This document shows, one piece after another, positions 61,862-64,000 of a stretch of DNA of 64,000 bases. The notes under the pieces are model-generated. The model searched no databases, was not told the DNA's origin, and saw only the letters and a list, made by a program, of their open reading frames with translations. The position numbers and the translations under genes were made by a program. The stretch is from Mycobacterium asiaticum (GTDB taxonomy: Bacteria > Actinomycetota > Actinomycetes > Mycobacteriales > Mycobacteriaceae): NCBI RefSeq assembly GCF_001673315.1, contig NZ_LZLQ01000129.1, positions 26,568-90,567 of the forward strand. Reading direction: 5' to 3'. Positions within the stretch are counted from its first letter, which is position 1; each line of letters opens with the position of its first letter.

Positions 61862-62296
61862 ATGCCCGTGGCGCTGATCTGGTTGATCGCAGCGTTGGTG
61901 CTCGTCGGTGCGGAAGCGCTTACCGGCGACATGTTTCTGTTGATGCTCGGCGGCGGCGCGCTGGCTGCGTCGGGCAGCAGTTGGTTGACCGATTGGCCGC
62001 TGTGGGCCGACGGCCTTGTTTTTCTGATTGTCTCGGTCCTCTTGCTGGCGCTGGTGCGGCCGGCATTGCGGCGACGGCTGACTTCCGGAAAGACCGTCAA
62101 GATGGGCGTGAGCGCGCTGGAAGGCAAGAGTGCCCTGGTCCTCGATAGGGTCGCTCACGACGCCGGCCAGGTGAAGCTGGACGGCCAGGTATGGACGGCC
62201 CGCCCGCTTAACGCGGGCGACGTGTTCGAACCCGGCGAGTCGGTGACGGTGGTGCACATCGACGGTGCCACGGCTGTGGTCTTCAGAGACCTTTAG
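61862..62296 (+). CDS. NfeD-family membrane protein (Rv1487-like)
   Basis: 144 residues, the length of Rv1487. Two or three membrane helices (VALIWLIAALVLVGAEAL, FLLMLGGGALAASG, LVFLIVSVLLLALV) followed by the soluble OB-fold NfeD domain (GKSALVLDRVAHDAGQVKLDG...WTARPL). NfeD proteins pair with SPFH/stomatin proteins in membrane microdomains; the SPFH gene follows after 20 bp. Confidence 0.92.
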   Translation: MPVALIWLIAALVLVGAEALTGDMFLLMLGGGALAASGSSWLTDWPLWADGLVFLIVSVLLLALVRPALRRRLTSGKTVKMGVSALEGKSALVLDRVAHDAGQVKLDGQVWTARPLNAGDVFEPGESVTVVHIDGATAVVFRDL

Positions 62297-62316
62297 GCGC
62301 TCGGAAAGGGGCTCCG

Positions 62317-63447
62317 ATGGAAGGTGCGGTTGCAGGTTTGGTGTTGCTGGCCGTTCTGGTCATCTTCGCCATCGTCGTGGTGGCCAAGTCGGTCGCGTTG
62401 ATCCCACAGGCTGAGGCGGCCGTCATCGAGCGGCTGGGGCGCTACAGCCGCACCGTCAGTGGTCAGCTCACGCTGTTGGTGCCGTTTATCGACCGCATCC
62501 GCGCCCGGGTGGATCTGCGGGAACGGGTGGTGTCCTTCCCGCCGCAACCGGTCATCACCGAGGACAACCTCACGCTGAACATCGACACCGTGGTCTACTT
62601 CCAGGTCACGGTGCCTCAGGCGGCGGTCTACGAGATCAGCAACTACATCGTCGGCGTCGAGCAACTCACCACCACCACACTGCGCAATGTCGTCGGCGGC
62701 ATGACCCTCGAGCAGACGTTGACCTCCCGCGACCAGATCAACGCGCAGTTGCGCGGGGTGCTCGACGAGGCGACCGGTCGCTGGGGTCTCCGGGTCGCGC
62801 GGGTGGAATTGCGCAGCATCGACCCGCCGCCCTCGATTCAGGCCTCGATGGAAAAGCAGATGAAGGCTGACCGGGAAAAGCGCGCGATGATCCTGACCGC
62901 CGAGGGCACGCGGCAGGCGGCGATCATGCAGGCCGAGGGGCAGAAGACGTCCCAGATCCTGGCTGCTGAGGGCGCCAAGCAGGCCGCGATCCTGTCCGCC
63001 GAGGCAGAGCGGCAGTCCCGGGTGCTGCGAGCCCAAGGTGAGCGGGCCGCCGCATATTTGCGGGCACAGGGGGAGGCCAAGGCCATCGAGAAGACGTTCG
63101 CCGCGATCAAGGCCGGCCGACCGACGCCGGAAATGCTTGCCTACCAATATCTGCAGACGCTGCCGGAGATGGCCCGCGGTGACGCCAACAAGGTGTGGGT
63201 GGTGCCCAGCGATTTCAACGCCGCTTTGCAGGGGTTCACCAGGATGCTCGGCAAACCGGGTGAAGACGGGGTGTTCCGGTTCGAGCCATCCCCGGTTGAC
63301 GACGCACCGCGTCACTCCGCCGCGGACGATGATGCCGAGGTAGCGGAATGGTTCGCCAACGACGCGGATCCGGCGATCGCCCAAGGGTCGAGTACGGAAA
63401 TCTTGTCCCGCAATCCGCTGACCGGCCCGCCTGAGTTGCGCAAATAG
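62317..63447 (+). CDS. SPFH/band-7 (stomatin-like) protein (Rv1488-like)
   Basis: 376 residues. One N-terminal membrane helix (LVLLAVLVIFAIVVVAKSVAL), then an SPFH domain at about 30-200 (PQAEAAVIERLGRYSRTV, DRIRARVDLRERV), then an Ala/Glu/Gln-rich coiled coil at 195-255 (EKRAMILTAEGTRQAAIMQAEG repeats). Oligomerises in the membrane; thought to scaffold protein complexes or modulate proteases. Coupled to NfeD. Confidence 0.94.
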   Translation: MEGAVAGLVLLAVLVIFAIVVVAKSVALIPQAEAAVIERLGRYSRTVSGQLTLLVPFIDRIRARVDLRERVVSFPPQPVITEDNLTLNIDTVVYFQVTVPQAAVYEISNYIVGVEQLTTTTLRNVVGGMTLEQTLTSRDQINAQLRGVLDEATGRWGLRVARVELRSIDPPPSIQASMEKQMKADREKRAMILTAEGTRQAAIMQAEGQKTSQILAAEGAKQAAILSAEAERQSRVLRAQGERAAAYLRAQGEAKAIEKTFAAIKAGRPTPEMLAYQYLQTLPEMARGDANKVWVVPSDFNAALQGFTRMLGKPGEDGVFRFEPSPVDDAPRHSAADDDAEVAEWFANDADPAIAQGSSTEILSRNPLTGPPELRK

Positions 63448-63456
63448 GATGGCCGG

Positions 63457-63813
63457 ATGAGCACTCTGACCTCACCCAAGACCTACGCGGCGCTGGCGGC
63501 GCTGCAGGCCGGCGATGCCGTTGCGTGCGCAATCCCGTTGGCTCCCATCACGACCGCGTTGGACACCGTGGGACTTCCGGAGAGCGTTCGCCCGGTGTTG
63601 CCGGTGGTGAAGGCAGCTTCCGCCGTCGGCTTGGCGTCAGTGACTCGGTTTCCGGCCCTCGCCCGGTTGACCACAGCGCTGCTCACGCTGTACTTCGTGC
63701 TGGCCCTGGGTGCGCACATTCGGGTGCGCGACAAGGTTGGCAATGCGGTTCCCTCGGCGGTATTCCTGGCGCTGTTCGCGGCGATGACGGCTAAGGGGCC
63801 GGACGCGGACTAG
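63457..63813 (+). CDS. Small DoxX-like membrane protein (Rv1489-like)
   Basis: 118 residues, as Rv1489. Four hydrophobic segments (AALAALQAGDAVACAIPLAP, VVKAASAVGLASV, LTTALLTLYFVLALGAHI, VPSAVFLALFAAMTA) fit a DoxX/DUF4267-type four-helix protein. 9 bp after the SPFH gene. Function unknown. Its TAG shares a CTAG with the convergent gene. Confidence 0.85.
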   Translation: MSTLTSPKTYAALAALQAGDAVACAIPLAPITTALDTVGLPESVRPVLPVVKAASAVGLASVTRFPALARLTTALLTLYFVLALGAHIRVRDKVGNAVPSAVFLALFAAMTAKGPDAD

Positions 63814-64000
63814 CCCGCCAGGCGTAGTTCCACCATCGGCAGTGGACTCTCACCGATCGGGGCGCCGAGCGTCTGGGTAAGGACGTGTTGGAACTGCTCC
63901 CAAGCCCGCGGGTGACGGCGTCGGTATTCGGCCAGGACGCTCTCGGCTTCTTGTTCGCTCAGTACCCGAGCGACCGCCGGCGCGGGCGGGCGGCTGCGCA
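63810..64000 (-). CDS. Partial hypothetical protein, C-terminal ~60 residues
   Basis: The minus strand from the window edge reads PAVARVLSEQEAESVLAEYRRRHPRAWEQFQHVL then ...ESPLPMVELRLAG and a TAG at 63810-63812. The VLSEQEAESVLAEYRRRHP...P.VELR pattern resembles the end of some deazaflavin-dependent nitroreductase-family proteins, but the fragment is too short to decide. The upstream part lies outside the window. Confidence 0.5.
   Translation of the reverse strand, partial: RSRPPAPAVARVLSEQEAESVLAEYRRRHPRAWEQFQHVLTQTLGAPIGESPLPMVELRLAG

Overview
The window is a contiguous stretch of a high-GC mycobacterial chromosome. Gene content and order follow the M. tuberculosis H37Rv segment from about Rv1428c to Rv1489: gap-pgk-tpiA, the pentose-phosphate cluster, ctaB/ctaA, the suf operon, ctpD-trxA, acn, ripA-ripB, moxR1, fabG1-inhA, ferrochelatase and nfeD-stomatin. 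A PE_PGRS gene, a mycobacterial mannosyltransferase (MptB) and the MabA/InhA pair fix the genus and suggest a slow-growing, PE_PGRS-bearing species. It is not M. tuberculosis itself: it keeps a phosphoenolpyruvate carboxylase gene, has an intein-free sufB, and carries several inserted genes. Ortholog names are from memory of the H37Rv map and were not searched.

Layout. 0-5 kb: partial acyltransferase, a DUF3556 membrane protein overlapping an FAD oxidoreductase, and a secreted protein with 12 hexapeptide repeats. 5-15 kb: gap-pgk-tpiA, then two accessory genes (a duplicated heme-oxygenase-like protein and a PAS-GGDEF-EAL protein), an inverted secG and ppc. 15-22 kb: minus-strand operon tkt-tal-zwf2-opcA-pgl. 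22-30.4 kb: ctaB, qor, an ATP-grasp-like protein, ctaA, an inserted AbiEi/DUF559 gene, an ABC exporter and mptB. 30.4-37 kb: a 58-bp tandem repeat, then sufR-B-D-C-S-U-T. 37-41.7 kb: an RsbP/RsbQ-type stress-signalling pair behind fadE15, then a PE_PGRS gene. 42-47.3 kb: ctpD-trxA, echA12, an ABC-F protein and a small HTH protein. 47.3-57 kb: acn with its TetR regulator, the Rv1476-type protein, ripA-ripB and moxR1-DUF58-VWA. 57-64 kb: a second AbiEi/DUF559 gene, fabG1-inhA-cpfC, the Rv1486c-type gene, nfeD-SPFH, a small membrane protein and a partial gene.

Function. Most of the window is core metabolism: lower glycolysis, anaplerosis, NADPH and pentose supply, heme and heme A synthesis, Fe-S cluster assembly, aconitase, peptidoglycan hydrolysis and mycolic-acid elongation. 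The accessory part is where this genome departs from the reference order.

Most unusual points: (1) two paralogous AbiEi/DUF559 nuclease-like genes, each bracketed by 60-bp palindromic elements of two different families, with a third copy of one family at the echA12 promoter; (2) a five-copy 58-bp hairpin-bearing tandem repeat filling the mptB/sufR intergenic region; (3) an rsbQ-rsbP-like module; (4) a secG inversion whose junction carries two short duplications; (5) a SufR-type operator lying across a likely true start codon of sufR. I saw no tRNA, rRNA, CRISPR array or IS transposase gene.
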